Positions 1 to 5,913 of a DNA stretch of 6,398 nt are shown in pieces (the first letter of the stretch is position 1; every line of letters begins with the position of its first letter). The notes under the pieces were generated by a model. It searched no databases. It was not told the origin of the DNA and saw nothing but the letters and a program-made list of their open reading frames with translations. The stretch comes from an uncultured Saprospiraceae bacterium (lineage in GTDB: Bacteria > Bacteroidota > Bacteroidia > Chitinophagales > Saprospiraceae): the NCBI GenBank assembly GCA_937967535.1, contig CALCMV010000088.1:1-6398 (forward strand), written 5' to 3'. Position numbers and translations under genes: made by a program.

Positions 1-35
1 CAAAATGCGATGTTATTTTTTGCTCAATCAAGGCA

Positions 36-77
36 CAAAAATGTGAGTCCCGAAAGCATTCGGGATGACCATTTTTG
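36..77. repeat. Nested hairpin, REP-like intergenic repeat
   Basis: An inner perfect stem TCCCGAA (48-54) / TTCGGGA (59-65) closes on the loop AGCA. An outer stem CAAAAATG (36-43) / CATTTTTG (70-77) encloses it with short asymmetric internal loops. The two nested pairings make a roughly 40-nt imperfect hairpin in otherwise AT-rich, gene-free DNA. That shape resembles dispersed REP-type palindromes found between genes in Bacteroidota. There is only one copy in the window, so its dispersed nature is inferred. Confidence 0.5.
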
Positions 78-136
78 TAACGCAGAGTGAGCGAAAAAGA
101 ACGAGCAGTTTGGGTAGATTATTTGTTGCGACTTCC

Positions 137-165
137 CTAAATCAGAGATTTAGCTGCCTTTTTTT
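137..165 (+). terminator. Possible rho-independent terminator of a gene upstream of the window
   Basis: The stem CTAAATC (137-143) / GATTTAG (147-153) has a 3-nt loop. It is followed by CTGCC and a run of seven T (159-165). The stem is AT-rich and the T run starts 5 nt after the stem, so this is a weak candidate. It would end a plus-strand transcript that enters from the left of the window. Confidence 0.35.
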
Positions 166-703
166 ATATAATTTAAAATTTTTATCCATTTTTTGTCCAA
201 AAAAAACCATTTTAGGTATCAATATTGTATAAGTGAAGGTGTACTGTACAAAATTTTGCTTGTCTAAACAACTAATTTAGAATATTTTCAGTCTAATAAG
301 TAGTTGACTCTGATAATATTACGTCTTGTAATCAAGATGTTCGTTAAATTAGATATTGGACATTTTTAATTAAAAATTATTTACTATTATAATTTATAAT
401 AAATTGTAATTCAGATTTTTATAAAAATAAAAATAAACCAATTACTCGTATTGGATTTGTAATTTTTAATTTAACAAAAATATTAATAATACTTTTTGAG
501 GATTTGTTCAAGTTCGCGTTTTATCAGCAACTTGAGTTAATTATCAGAAAAAAAATAATAAAAATTATTCACAAAAAAAAATATCAACATTCGATTTAGA
601 GTTAATGTATTTGTAGCTATCAGGTTCCGATAAAATCCACGCTTAACAAATTCTGATAGTCAGATTATATTAACTCAATTTAAAAAAATTTTAAAACAAA
701 AAA
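166..703. other. AT-rich gene-free region upstream of the T9SS-sorted protein gene
   Basis: No coding region is supportable here. The sequence is dominated by A and T runs. Short inverted repeats are present: TCAAGTT (508-514) / AACTTGA (529-535), CTATCAG (617-623) / CTGATAG (653-659), and the near-palindrome GTACTGTAC (241-249). The last inverted repeat lies 45-87 nt before the start codon of the next gene and could be an operator, but nothing else supports that. I found no convincing TTTG / TAnnTTTG promoter pair. The stretch just before the ATG is nearly pure A and T, as usual for Bacteroidota leaders. Confidence 0.6.
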
Positions 704-1570
704 ATGAGAAACTTTATATTAACCATTCTGATAAACATTCTCCTGCTAAATATGCTTGCTGCTCAAAACGGCAAATTTATGCTTGGGGCTTTTCTTCAAA
801 AAGTGGATTGCGAATTAGGAAACATACACCTTGATTTAAAAATCAAAGCGAGTGTCGAAGGCTCAGAATTTTACTTGGCAGACCAAAATTATCGCCTGTC
901 TTTCAATCGTGCGGCTTTGCGCCCCGGGTCGGTTTCTATCGAAAGTGAATTGGATATTTCAGGAGTTGTTGAAACATCCGAACATTTTAGTGTATACAGC
1001 GAACATACGACTCTTGGGAGTGGCGATACTATCATTTCTTACAATGTCGAACTTTTATACGGTAGTGGCTATTTGGTTACCGCCGATGATTGGGTATCCA
1101 TTGGCAGAATAGCTTTGGATATTGTTGATATCAATGAGTGTTTTAATATCCAATTTCATACGCAAGATGTTTTTCCGCCAACTTATGTCAGCGAGGTTAT
1201 AGACCCGATAACTTATGTGCCGGTAGCAGGGCAATATATAGATTTGGAAGACTGCTTATACGACTACTGTGATGCTGATATAGAAGATATTGTTTCTTCG
1301 CTAGAGTTTGTTGATTATCAAAATAATATACAAATTTTCCCAACTGCGGTACACAGCGAATTGACTGTACAATACACGCTACAAGGGTATACAGATATGA
1401 CCGGTATCACGATTGCGGATATGCAAGGGCGTATTTTGCAACAGCACCAAAAACAATTGACCGGAGAAGATACATTCAGATTTGATGTGTCTCATCTGCC
1501 ACCGGGTATTTATCTCGTCAATACCTTGATTGAAGGGCGGTTGATTCCAAAAAAATTCGTGAAAATGTAA
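704..1570 (+). CDS. Secreted protein with T9SS type A C-terminal sorting domain
   Basis: The product has 288 residues. Residues 1-20 form a Sec signal peptide (MRNF, hydrophobic ILTILINILLLNML, cleavage probably AA|Q at 20/21). Residues about 30-165 look like an all-beta module: alternating hydrophobic strands, a DQNYRLSFN segment at 60-68 and cysteines at 36 and 146. I recall similar modules in secreted Saprospiria-type proteins but cannot name the family. Cysteines 184 and 189 lie in an acidic linker. Residues about 205-288 match the type A sorting domain: an IQIFPTAVHSEL opening (usual form 'vyPNPa...'), a middle ITIADMQGRIL strand, then LPPGIYLVNT and a basic end KKFVKM. The family rule is export by Sec, outer-membrane passage by the type IX system, and removal of this domain with release or surface anchoring. 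No catalytic motif is seen, so an adhesin or structural role is only a guess. The start is supported by the signal peptide immediately after the ATG; there is no Shine-Dalgarno, as is normal in this phylum. Confidence 0.9.
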   Translation: MRNFILTILINILLLNMLAAQNGKFMLGAFLQKVDCELGNIHLDLKIKASVEGSEFYLADQNYRLSFNRAALRPGSVSIESELDISGVVETSEHFSVYSEHTTLGSGDTIISYNVELLYGSGYLVTADDWVSIGRIALDIVDINECFNIQFHTQDVFPPTYVSEVIDPITYVPVAGQYIDLEDCLYDYCDADIEDIVSSLEFVDYQNNIQIFPTAVHSELTVQYTLQGYTDMTGITIADMQGRILQQHQKQLTGEDTFRFDVSHLPPGIYLVNTLIEGRLIPKKFVKM

Positions 1571-1571
1571 G

Positions 1572-1692
1572 AGTTTGCTTGCGGGATAGTACTCGTCTGA
1601 CGAAGGTTTTTGTGAAATGTGGTGATTTGTCTCATAAAATATTCGCATTGAATAAAGGGATTCGTCTGACGAGTATTCGCTTTAGGCAAACT
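1572..1692. repeat. Imperfect terminal inverted repeat element (REPIN/MITE-like)
   Basis: The left end 1590-1604 (TACTCGTCTGACGAA) and right end 1661-1675 (TTCGTCTGACGAGTA) are inverted copies, 14 of 15 matching. Each half is itself nearly palindromic (TCGTC-TGACGA). Farther out, AGTTTGC (1572-1578) pairs with GCAAACT (1685-1691). The element therefore runs from just after the stop codon of the T9SS-sorted gene almost to the terminator. It has no credible coding sequence. The order GTAC-N19-GTGAAATG (1589-1619) also occurs at 6278-6308, which suggests kinship with the repeats at the right edge. Confidence 0.6.
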
Positions 1693-1722
1693 TAAACGGC
1701 TAGCCTTTAAACATACTTTAAA

Positions 1723-1765
1723 ATAAAAAAAAGCGGCTATCAAACATGATAGCCGCTTTTTTTAT
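1723..1765. terminator. Bidirectional rho-independent terminator
   Basis: A perfect 12-bp stem AAGCGGCTATCA (1731-1742) / TGATAGCCGCTT (1747-1758) closes on the loop AACA. An A run (1725-1732) precedes it and a T run (1757-1763) follows it, so it gives a U tract in both directions. It sits between convergent genes, 161 bp after the plus-strand stop and 31 bp after the minus-strand stop, and should end both transcripts. Confidence 0.93.
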
Positions 1766-1788
1766 TCTATGGAAAAAGACAAGGTGTT

Positions 1789-3021
1789 TTATTCGTAAAA
1801 TTCTGAAAACCAACCAATTCCATCTAAAAAACAAGGCAATACACAATCTCCGTGGTCTCCATCATTTGGTGTGACGAGCTTTATATCGTCTTTGCCTTTG
1901 TCAAGGAAACTATTATACGCCACAAGTGCATTTTCATAAAATACCTGCGTATCTCCTGTGCAATGGCATAGTTGTACAGGGGCTTCGGGCAGCCAGTCCC
2001 ACAAGTCATTGTCGCGAAGTGCCTGACGGAAGGGGTGGTTGTAATTAAATCGGTAATTTTCCAACAAATCATCACGGACAATTTCGCTGGGAATGTCAGG
2101 AATTTGGGTATTAATCTCACCGCTACCATGCAGTCCGTCAAACATCGGAGGAAGTATTTGGTCGTAGGGAGGTTTCAGAAAGTCTGAAGGGCTGTCATAC
2201 AATCCATATACTTCATTGTAGGCTAATAATAAATAAGGCAGATAAAATTTGCTGGCATAGGGCAATGAATTTTGAAACGGTTCTGCCTGATAGCCCGACA
2301 AATCGTAAGGACCTGCCATCGGATAAGAAGCTGTTACAGTAAATTCATTCGCATAATTTTCTTGTATTTCTTTGTGCAATGCCATTGTAGCATGCCCGCC
2401 CTGCGAGTAGCCGAATAGCATCAATTTGTCGTTGAGCGTGATACCTTCATCTATGGCAATTGATTGTCCTGCACGTATCATATCAATTGCAGCAGTAGCT
2501 TGTGATTTGCCATGTACATAGGGGTGCAAGCCCGGCGAATCGCCCAAGCCCAAGTAGTCCGGCTGCGATACTACTACACCACTTGCCGAAGCATAGACCA
2601 CACCAATCAGCATCTCCTGCGAACCTCTTGAAGGTACATCGTCCTTTTTAATCACTGTACCATGTTGGTAGGAAACCCATGCTTTGGGTTCATCAATTTC
2701 ACGCGGAATGGATAGTGCGCCGGAGGCAATCGTCATTTGCCCCTGTGGGTCAATTGTTTCGTAGATGACCTTATACACATCCACCGGATATTCTTTTGTC
2801 AGGAAGGTCAATTCGATTGGTGCGCCACTGAGGTTGGCTATAACTGAATCAATCTGTTCTATGCTGAAAGAACCGATTAGTTCTGAAGAAATTATTTGTC
2901 CGCGCGGGTCGTCACCGCCACCTGTTACTGTATCAACAATTCCCTCTTGCTGACATGCGGAAAATATTAAAGCACAAAGGCTAATGATACTGGTAAATCT
3001 TATTAATTTATTTATATACAT
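1789..3021 (-). CDS. Alpha/beta-hydrolase lipoprotein, secretory-lipase-like
   Basis: The product has 410 residues from the ATG at 3021. The reading frame also allows TTG at 3027 two codons earlier, but ATG is preferred. The N-terminus is a lipoprotein signal: basic NKLIR, a hydrophobic stretch, then FSAC with Cys23 as the lipid-bearing residue, followed by CQQEG and a GGGDD linker. The hydrolase fold shows QHGT (119-122, likely oxyanion-hole strand), PDYLGLGDS (154-162), nucleophile elbow GYSQG with Ser206, acid candidate Asp357 (CTGD) and His390 (DGDHGD). This order and the DYLGLGDS block resemble the secretory lipase (LIP) group, so ester or lipid hydrolysis is likely; the substrate cannot be read. 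Cysteines 352, 354, 393 and 397 flank the catalytic Asp and His and may form disulfides, fitting an exported enzyme. It is convergent with the T9SS-sorted gene, shares the bidirectional terminator, and is separated from the upstream lipoprotein gene by another terminator. Confidence 0.88.
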   Translation of the reverse strand: MYINKLIRFTSIISLCALIFSACQQEGIVDTVTGGGDDPRGQIISSELIGSFSIEQIDSVIANLSGAPIELTFLTKEYPVDVYKVIYETIDPQGQMTIASGALSIPREIDEPKAWVSYQHGTVIKKDDVPSRGSQEMLIGVVYASASGVVVSQPDYLGLGDSPGLHPYVHGKSQATAAIDMIRAGQSIAIDEGITLNDKLMLFGYSQGGHATMALHKEIQENYANEFTVTASYPMAGPYDLSGYQAEPFQNSLPYASKFYLPYLLLAYNEVYGLYDSPSDFLKPPYDQILPPMFDGLHGSGEINTQIPDIPSEIVRDDLLENYRFNYNHPFRQALRDNDLWDWLPEAPVQLCHCTGDTQVFYENALVAYNSFLDKGKDDIKLVTPNDGDHGDCVLPCFLDGIGWFSEFYE

Positions 3022-3045
3022 AAGCAAAGTTTGAGTTTAAAAACC

Positions 3046-3079
3046 GCAAGATAAAAATATTCAACGGTAATTTCTCAAA
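3046..3079 (-). promoter_or_regulatory. Weak candidate Bacteroidetes-type promoter for the hydrolase gene
   Basis: On the minus strand TTTG (3079-3076) is followed after 22 nt by TATCTTGC (3053-3046), a partial match to the -7 consensus TAnnTTTG. It ends 24 nt before the ATG. The match is imperfect at two of the six fixed positions, so this is a suggestion only. Confidence 0.28.
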
Positions 3080-3126
3080 AAAGGTAGCTTTTTGTCCGTT
3101 TTTTTACCTTTCACGAAATGAAATTT

Positions 3127-3147
3127 CCAATGTAAGCATTGGTTTTT
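3127..3147. other. Small hairpin with T run in the leader region of the hydrolase gene
   Basis: CCAATG (3127-3132) and CATTGG (3137-3142) pair around the loop TAAG, and five T follow on the plus strand. It is terminator-shaped for plus-strand transcription, but no plus-strand gene precedes it. It lies about 105 bp upstream of the hydrolase start codon. Confidence 0.3.
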
Positions 3148-3193
3148 GTATGCTGGTATTATTCATTATGCTATGTAAATGACGAAGCAATGA

Positions 3194-3218
3194 TTATTTT
3201 TTGCTGCTCAAAAAATAA
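3194..3218. other. AT-rich perfect hairpin
   Basis: TTATTTTTTG (3194-3203) and CAAAAAATAA (3209-3218) are a perfect 10-bp inverted repeat around CTGCT. The stem has only one G-C pair. It lies just downstream of the terminator of the minus-strand lipoprotein gene and has no assigned function. Confidence 0.4.
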
Positions 3219-3227
3219 CACATCAGC

Positions 3228-3262
3228 ACAAAAAAAGGGCTACTCTCACGAGCAGCCCTTCG
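3228..3262 (-). terminator. Rho-independent terminator of the lipoprotein gene
   Basis: Read on the minus strand, AAGGGCTGCTC (3260-3250) pairs with GAGTAGCCCTT (3245-3235) around a GTGA loop. This is an 11-bp stem with one G-U pair, followed by a run of seven T (3236-3230). It starts 26 nt after the stop codon at 3286 and works in one direction only. It separates this gene transcriptionally from the hydrolase gene downstream. Confidence 0.92.
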
Positions 3263-3285
3263 ATTGAATTCTCAATCCTCCAAAC

Positions 3286-3960
3286 TTAAAATTTTATTAG
3301 CCATGTTTTATCCAGATTAGCATCTGCATCGCTGGATTTTACTATGATGCGTAATGTACCTTCATTTTGGAATCCTCTGCGGTCGTAGTCAATGATGACT
3401 TTACCATTGGCAGTATAATAAGAAGTAGAATATCCACTAGCAAAAGAACCCATACCCGGATTTTCAGCTACTAATGGAATGATATTACCGCCTGTTCTGC
3501 CACCACCGTTGTTACCATTATACCAATCTGACAAAACACCGACAGCTACTACGCCCGGTCCTTCCATCAAAAGGGTTGGTGCATCCGTTTGTGATAATCG
3601 GTAGAATGGAATACACATATTCAAAAAATTTGATTCTTGCTCACTGCTTCGCAAAACAGGATAGAACAAAACATCGTCTTTGGTATACACTTTTGATTCA
3701 CCGAAATAATCAAAACCTGTATATGCCATTGCATCGTTGGTATTTTCCAATAATTCTGCAAAATCAGCGTCTTGAGAACTACTAATGTAGGTATCAACGT
3801 GGTTTGTCTCTTGGTTTGCCTCTATACCTGTTACAAATTTAGCTGCATAATCCAATGCAGTTTCTACCTCTATAATGGGTAAATCAACTTCTTCTTTCCC
3901 GCAAGAAATCATTAAAATACAAAGACATACAAATGGTAAGAAATATAGACTTTTTCTCAT
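3286..3960 (-). CDS. Uncharacterised outer-membrane lipoprotein
   Basis: The product has 224 residues. It starts MRKSLYF, followed by a hydrophobic core and MISC with Cys20 as the probable lipidated residue. Met at -3 of the lipobox is less usual than Leu/Val/Ile but the signal is otherwise typical. The sequence after the cysteine, GKEEVD, has the Lys plus acidic pattern described for Bacteroidota lipoprotein export signals, so surface exposure is plausible. The mature part has an acidic helical-looking segment (about 30-80), hydrophobic stretches around 112-145, a Gly/Asn-rich loop (about 148-159, GGGRTGG) and a beta-like C-terminus with VIIDYDRRGF (188-197) and LRIIVKSS (203-210). I recognise no family and see no catalytic motif. 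The ATG is supported by the signal peptide and by a well-placed promoter. It has its own terminator, so it is probably monocistronic. Confidence 0.85.
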   Translation of the reverse strand: MRKSLYFLPFVCLCILMISCGKEEVDLPIIEVETALDYAAKFVTGIEANQETNHVDTYISSSQDADFAELLENTNDAMAYTGFDYFGESKVYTKDDVLFYPVLRSSEQESNFLNMCIPFYRLSQTDAPTLLMEGPGVVAVGVLSDWYNGNNGGGRTGGNIIPLVAENPGMGSFASGYSTSYYTANGKVIIDYDRRGFQNEGTLRIIVKSSDADANLDKTWLIKF

Positions 3961-3990
3961 AATGCTTAATTTTTAAGTTATTTATTTTAT

Positions 3991-4022
3991 CAAAGTTAAT
4001 TCTTTTTAATGTTTTATCCAAA
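3991..4022 (-). promoter_or_regulatory. Bacteroidetes-type sigma-A promoter of the lipoprotein gene
   Basis: On the minus strand the -33 element TTTG (4022-4019) is followed after 20 nt by TAACTTTG (3998-3991), an exact match to the -7 consensus TAnnTTTG used by the Bacteroidetes primary sigma factor. The box ends 30 nt before the ATG at 3960, giving a short leader. The promoter lies just outside the octamer repeat array that begins at 4047. Confidence 0.7.
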
Positions 4023-4046
4023 TTTTTAGTGTTAAAGAAATGACGT

Positions 4047-4235
4047 GTTGACGAGTTGTTGTGTTGTTGAGTTGTCGTGTTGTTGAGTTGACGAGTTGTT
4101 GAGTTGTCGTGTTGTTGGGGTGATGGATTATATTTACCTCGTTCACAGTATAATCGAAAATTTCCAATACAATATAGTTATAACAACTCAATAACTCAAC
4201 AACTCAATAACTCAACAACTCGTCAACTCAACAAT
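4047..4235. repeat. Facing arrays of octamer tandem repeats (inverted cassette)
   Basis: The left array (4047-4118) is nine consecutive 8-bp units of form GTTGNNNN, with variable halves ACGA, TTGT, TTGA, TCGT, TTGA, ACGA, TTGA, TCGT, TTGG. The right array (4184-4235) is the same unit in reverse complement, about six and a half copies such as CAACTCAA and TAACTCAA. A perfect 26-bp inverted repeat joins them: 4080-4105 pairs with 4209-4234 across a 103-nt middle. The cassette fills most of the intergenic space between the divergent lipoprotein and cysteine-synthase-family genes. A minus-strand frame through it encodes only low-complexity Asn/Thr/Gln sequence and is not a gene. Confidence 0.9.
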
Positions 4236-4343
4236 TCTTGACAATTGAAGTACTAAATCCATCATTTCAGGTTACATTTTCTTGCCTTTACGAACTAAGA
4301 GTGATTACCTTACTCATTTCACACAAAATACAGACCTAAATAT

Positions 4344-5357
4344 ATGGTGACACAAACGACGGTAAGCAACCGACGTACCTCTATTGGCATTTGCCGTAAT
4401 GTACTGAAAGCCATTGGAAATACTCCACTCATACGACTCAATCACTTCTCCCAACAACTCAATACCAACATTTACGTCAAGAATGAAGGAACAAATCCCG
4501 GACTCTCTGCAAAGGATAGAATCGCTGCATATATCATACAAAAAGCCGAGCGCATAGGTGCATTGCGTCCGGGCGGTACGGTTGTCGAAGCAACTTCCGG
4601 CAATACCGGTTTTGCATTGGCGATGATATGCGCCATGCGTGGCTACCGTTGCGTACTCACCGTAGCCGACAAAGCCTCGCAAGAAAAAATAAATGCCCTC
4701 AAAGCGATGGGGGCAGAAATAGTACTCTGCCCGGCTAAAGTGAAACCCGACGACCCACGCTCCTACTACCAACAAGCCCTCCGCCTCGCCGACGAAATCC
4801 CTAATGCCTATTACACCAATCAAAATTTTAATCCCGACAATATCCATGCACATTACCATTCCACAGGACCGGAAATCTGGCGGCAAACCGATGGCAAAAT
4901 CACCCACCTCGTAGCAGCAGTCGGTACAGGCGGAACGATTAGCGGCACAGCGCGATTCTTGAAAGAGCAAAACCCAAATGTTGAAGTTATTGGTGTGGAC
5001 GCGCTTGGTTCGGTATTGAAAAAATACCACGAAACAGGTATTTTTGACGAACAAGAAATCAGTTCGTACAAAATGGAGGGTGTCGGCAAAACCATCATTC
5101 CCGATAATGTAGATTTCGATGTCATCGACTATTTTATCAAAGTCAATGACCGCGATTCTGCACTCACATTACGCGAATGTGCAGCACACGAAGGCTTGTT
5201 TTTGGGTTATTCATCCGGTGCAGGTTTGCAGGCACTCAAACAAAAGCACGACTGGCAAGCTAGTGATAATGTCGTCCTTATTGGCTGCGACCATGGCAGC
5301 AAATATCTAAGCTCAGTCTATAATGATGATTGGATGAGAGAGCAAGGATTTATGTAG
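4344..5357 (+). CDS. PLP-dependent cysteine synthase / cystathionine beta-synthase family enzyme
   Basis: The product has 337 residues, matching the usual length of a catalytic core without C-terminal CBS domains. It is cytoplasmic, with no signal peptide. Visible motifs: IGNTPLIRL (24-32), the PLP-lysine block NPGLSAKDR with Lys57, substrate loop TSGNTG (84-89) with Asn87 expected to contact the PLP ring hydroxyl, HYHSTGPEIW (170-179), phosphate-binding loop GTGGTISG (194-201), and GYSSGAG (288-294) with the serine expected near the pyridine nitrogen. The family performs beta-replacement: O-acetylserine plus sulfide to cysteine, or serine/acetylserine plus homocysteine to cystathionine. YKMEGVG (242-248) and the C-terminal DDWMREQGF resemble cystathionine beta-synthase more than CysK, so either activity is possible. 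Leu replaces the common Gly in NPGGS-K. The ATG leaves 23 residues before IGNTP, typical of the family. It stands alone, bracketed by two repeat cassettes. Confidence 0.93.
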   Translation: MVTQTTVSNRRTSIGICRNVLKAIGNTPLIRLNHFSQQLNTNIYVKNEGTNPGLSAKDRIAAYIIQKAERIGALRPGGTVVEATSGNTGFALAMICAMRGYRCVLTVADKASQEKINALKAMGAEIVLCPAKVKPDDPRSYYQQALRLADEIPNAYYTNQNFNPDNIHAHYHSTGPEIWRQTDGKITHLVAAVGTGGTISGTARFLKEQNPNVEVIGVDALGSVLKKYHETGIFDEQEISSYKMEGVGKTIIPDNVDFDVIDYFIKVNDRDSALTLRECAAHEGLFLGYSSGAGLQALKQKHDWQASDNVVLIGCDHGSKYLSSVYNDDWMREQGFM

Positions 5358-5487
5358 TAGTTGATAGTTCATAGTTCATGGTTCATAGTTATTTTGTGGT
5401 CAAACCATGCTATCCAACTATTTATGAACTACCAACCATGAACTATGAACTATGAACTATCAACTATGAACTATGAACTACCAACTA
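5358..5487. repeat. Facing arrays of heptamer tandem repeats (inverted cassette)
   Basis: The left array (5358-5392) is about five 7-bp units of consensus TAGTTCA (TAGTTGA, TAGTTCA, TAGTTCA, TGGTTCA, TAGTTAT). The right array (5425-5487) is nine contiguous units of the reverse complement, TGAACTA with variants CCAACCA, TCAACTA and CCAACTA. A perfect 22-bp inverted repeat, 5358-5379 with 5445-5466, can fold into a long hairpin. The cassette lies between two convergent genes. It begins at the base after the plus-strand TAG stop, and its last three bases are the TAG stop of the minus-strand gene. TAG on one strand and TGA on the other, with a period of seven, close all reading frames within a few units. 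It has no U tract, so it is not a classical terminator but may act as a transcript 3' structure. Confidence 0.9.
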
Positions 5488-5913
5488 TTGACTGCTCACA
5501 GCCAATAAATTATTCCGATAAACATCAATCACACGTACACCTTCCGGTACGTGAATTGTGTATTTAATATCCATCGTTTGTCGCTCGCCTTTAAAGTAAA
5601 TATATTCGGCATTCGGATTATCGTAGAGTAGCATTTTGTCGCTTCCATCGGCGGTCAATACATCGTAGTCGCCCGTTTCTGCGAGGATTTCTACGGCGCG
5701 GTATTTGGCATCAACGGGTATGAGGCTCGTCTGTACACATACTTTCGGATGTTGCCATGTTTTAAATTCAATTTTCCCGTCAATTTTCACGATAATCGTA
5801 TTGATGCCTTTAGTAGAAAATGATTGGACGATACGTTTGTCCGCTTCCGATTGCGCTGCTAGCACAAATGCCATACTAAAGAATACCAAAGCAAAAGTAA
5901 ATTTTCTCATCAT
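5485..5913 (-). CDS. Short exported protein, DUF4097/DUF2807-like, possibly truncated
   Basis: The product has 142 residues. It starts MMRKF (ATG at 5913 or 5910, both usable). A Sec signal peptide covers residues 1-20 with cleavage probably at AA|Q, so the protein is periplasmic or surface-bound. The mature part is beta-rich: INTIIVKIDGKIEFKTWQ (37-54), VCVQTSL (58-64) and YTIHVPEGVRVIDVY (118-132). The strand-Gly-Lys-Ile...Trp pattern and the 'I-x-VP-x-G-V-x-V' segment recall DUF4097/DUF2807 putative adhesin proteins of Bacteroidota; the assignment rests on pattern only. In that family the VPxG segment normally leads into further beta repeats, but here the protein stops 11 residues after that strand, at a TAG inside the heptamer array, so C-terminal loss by the repeat is plausible. 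It is convergent with the cysteine-synthase-family gene, and no clear promoter is visible. Confidence 0.75.
   Translation of the reverse strand: MMRKFTFALVFFSMAFVLAAQSEADKRIVQSFSTKGINTIIVKIDGKIEFKTWQHPKVCVQTSLIPVDAKYRAVEILAETGDYDVLTADGSDKMLLYDNPNAEYIYFKGERQTMDIKYTIHVPEGVRVIDVYRNNLLAVSSQ

Noticed and set aside
1..90. Open frame from the window edge to a TGA at 88-90 (29 codons, includes SPESIRDD) as a partial gene end
   Set aside because: Most of it is the nested hairpin repeat; the peptide matches nothing and the frame is too short to support a gene.
852..1112. Plus-strand frame of 86 codons inside the T9SS-sorted protein gene
   Set aside because: It lies out of frame within a gene with a clear signal peptide and sorting domain.
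1379..1743. Minus-strand frames (89 and 77 codons) over the 3' end of the T9SS gene and the following repeat
   Set aside because: They overlap the sorting domain coding sequence, an inverted repeat and the terminator; no protein features are seen.
4006..4191. Minus-strand frame of 61 codons rich in Asn, Thr and Gln
   Set aside because: It is a read-through of the octamer array; the composition comes from the repeat and there is no conserved protein content.
4047..4235. CRISPR array
   Set aside because: Units are 8 bp with no spacers of 30-40 bp, the arrays face each other, and there are no cas genes.
4238..4281. Promoter for the cysteine-synthase-family gene using TTGACA (4238-4243) or TACATTTT (4274-4281)
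   Set aside because: TTGACA is not the Bacteroidota -33 element, and the partial -7 box has no TTTG or TTG at suitable spacing.
4314..5054. Long minus-strand frame of 246 codons opposite the cysteine-synthase-family gene
   Set aside because: The plus-strand frame carries every motif of the PLP family, and the antisense frame shows no recognisable domain.
5358..5487. Standard rho-independent terminator for the convergent genes
   Set aside because: The stem is AT-rich and no T run follows on either strand; a structural role at transcript ends remains possible.
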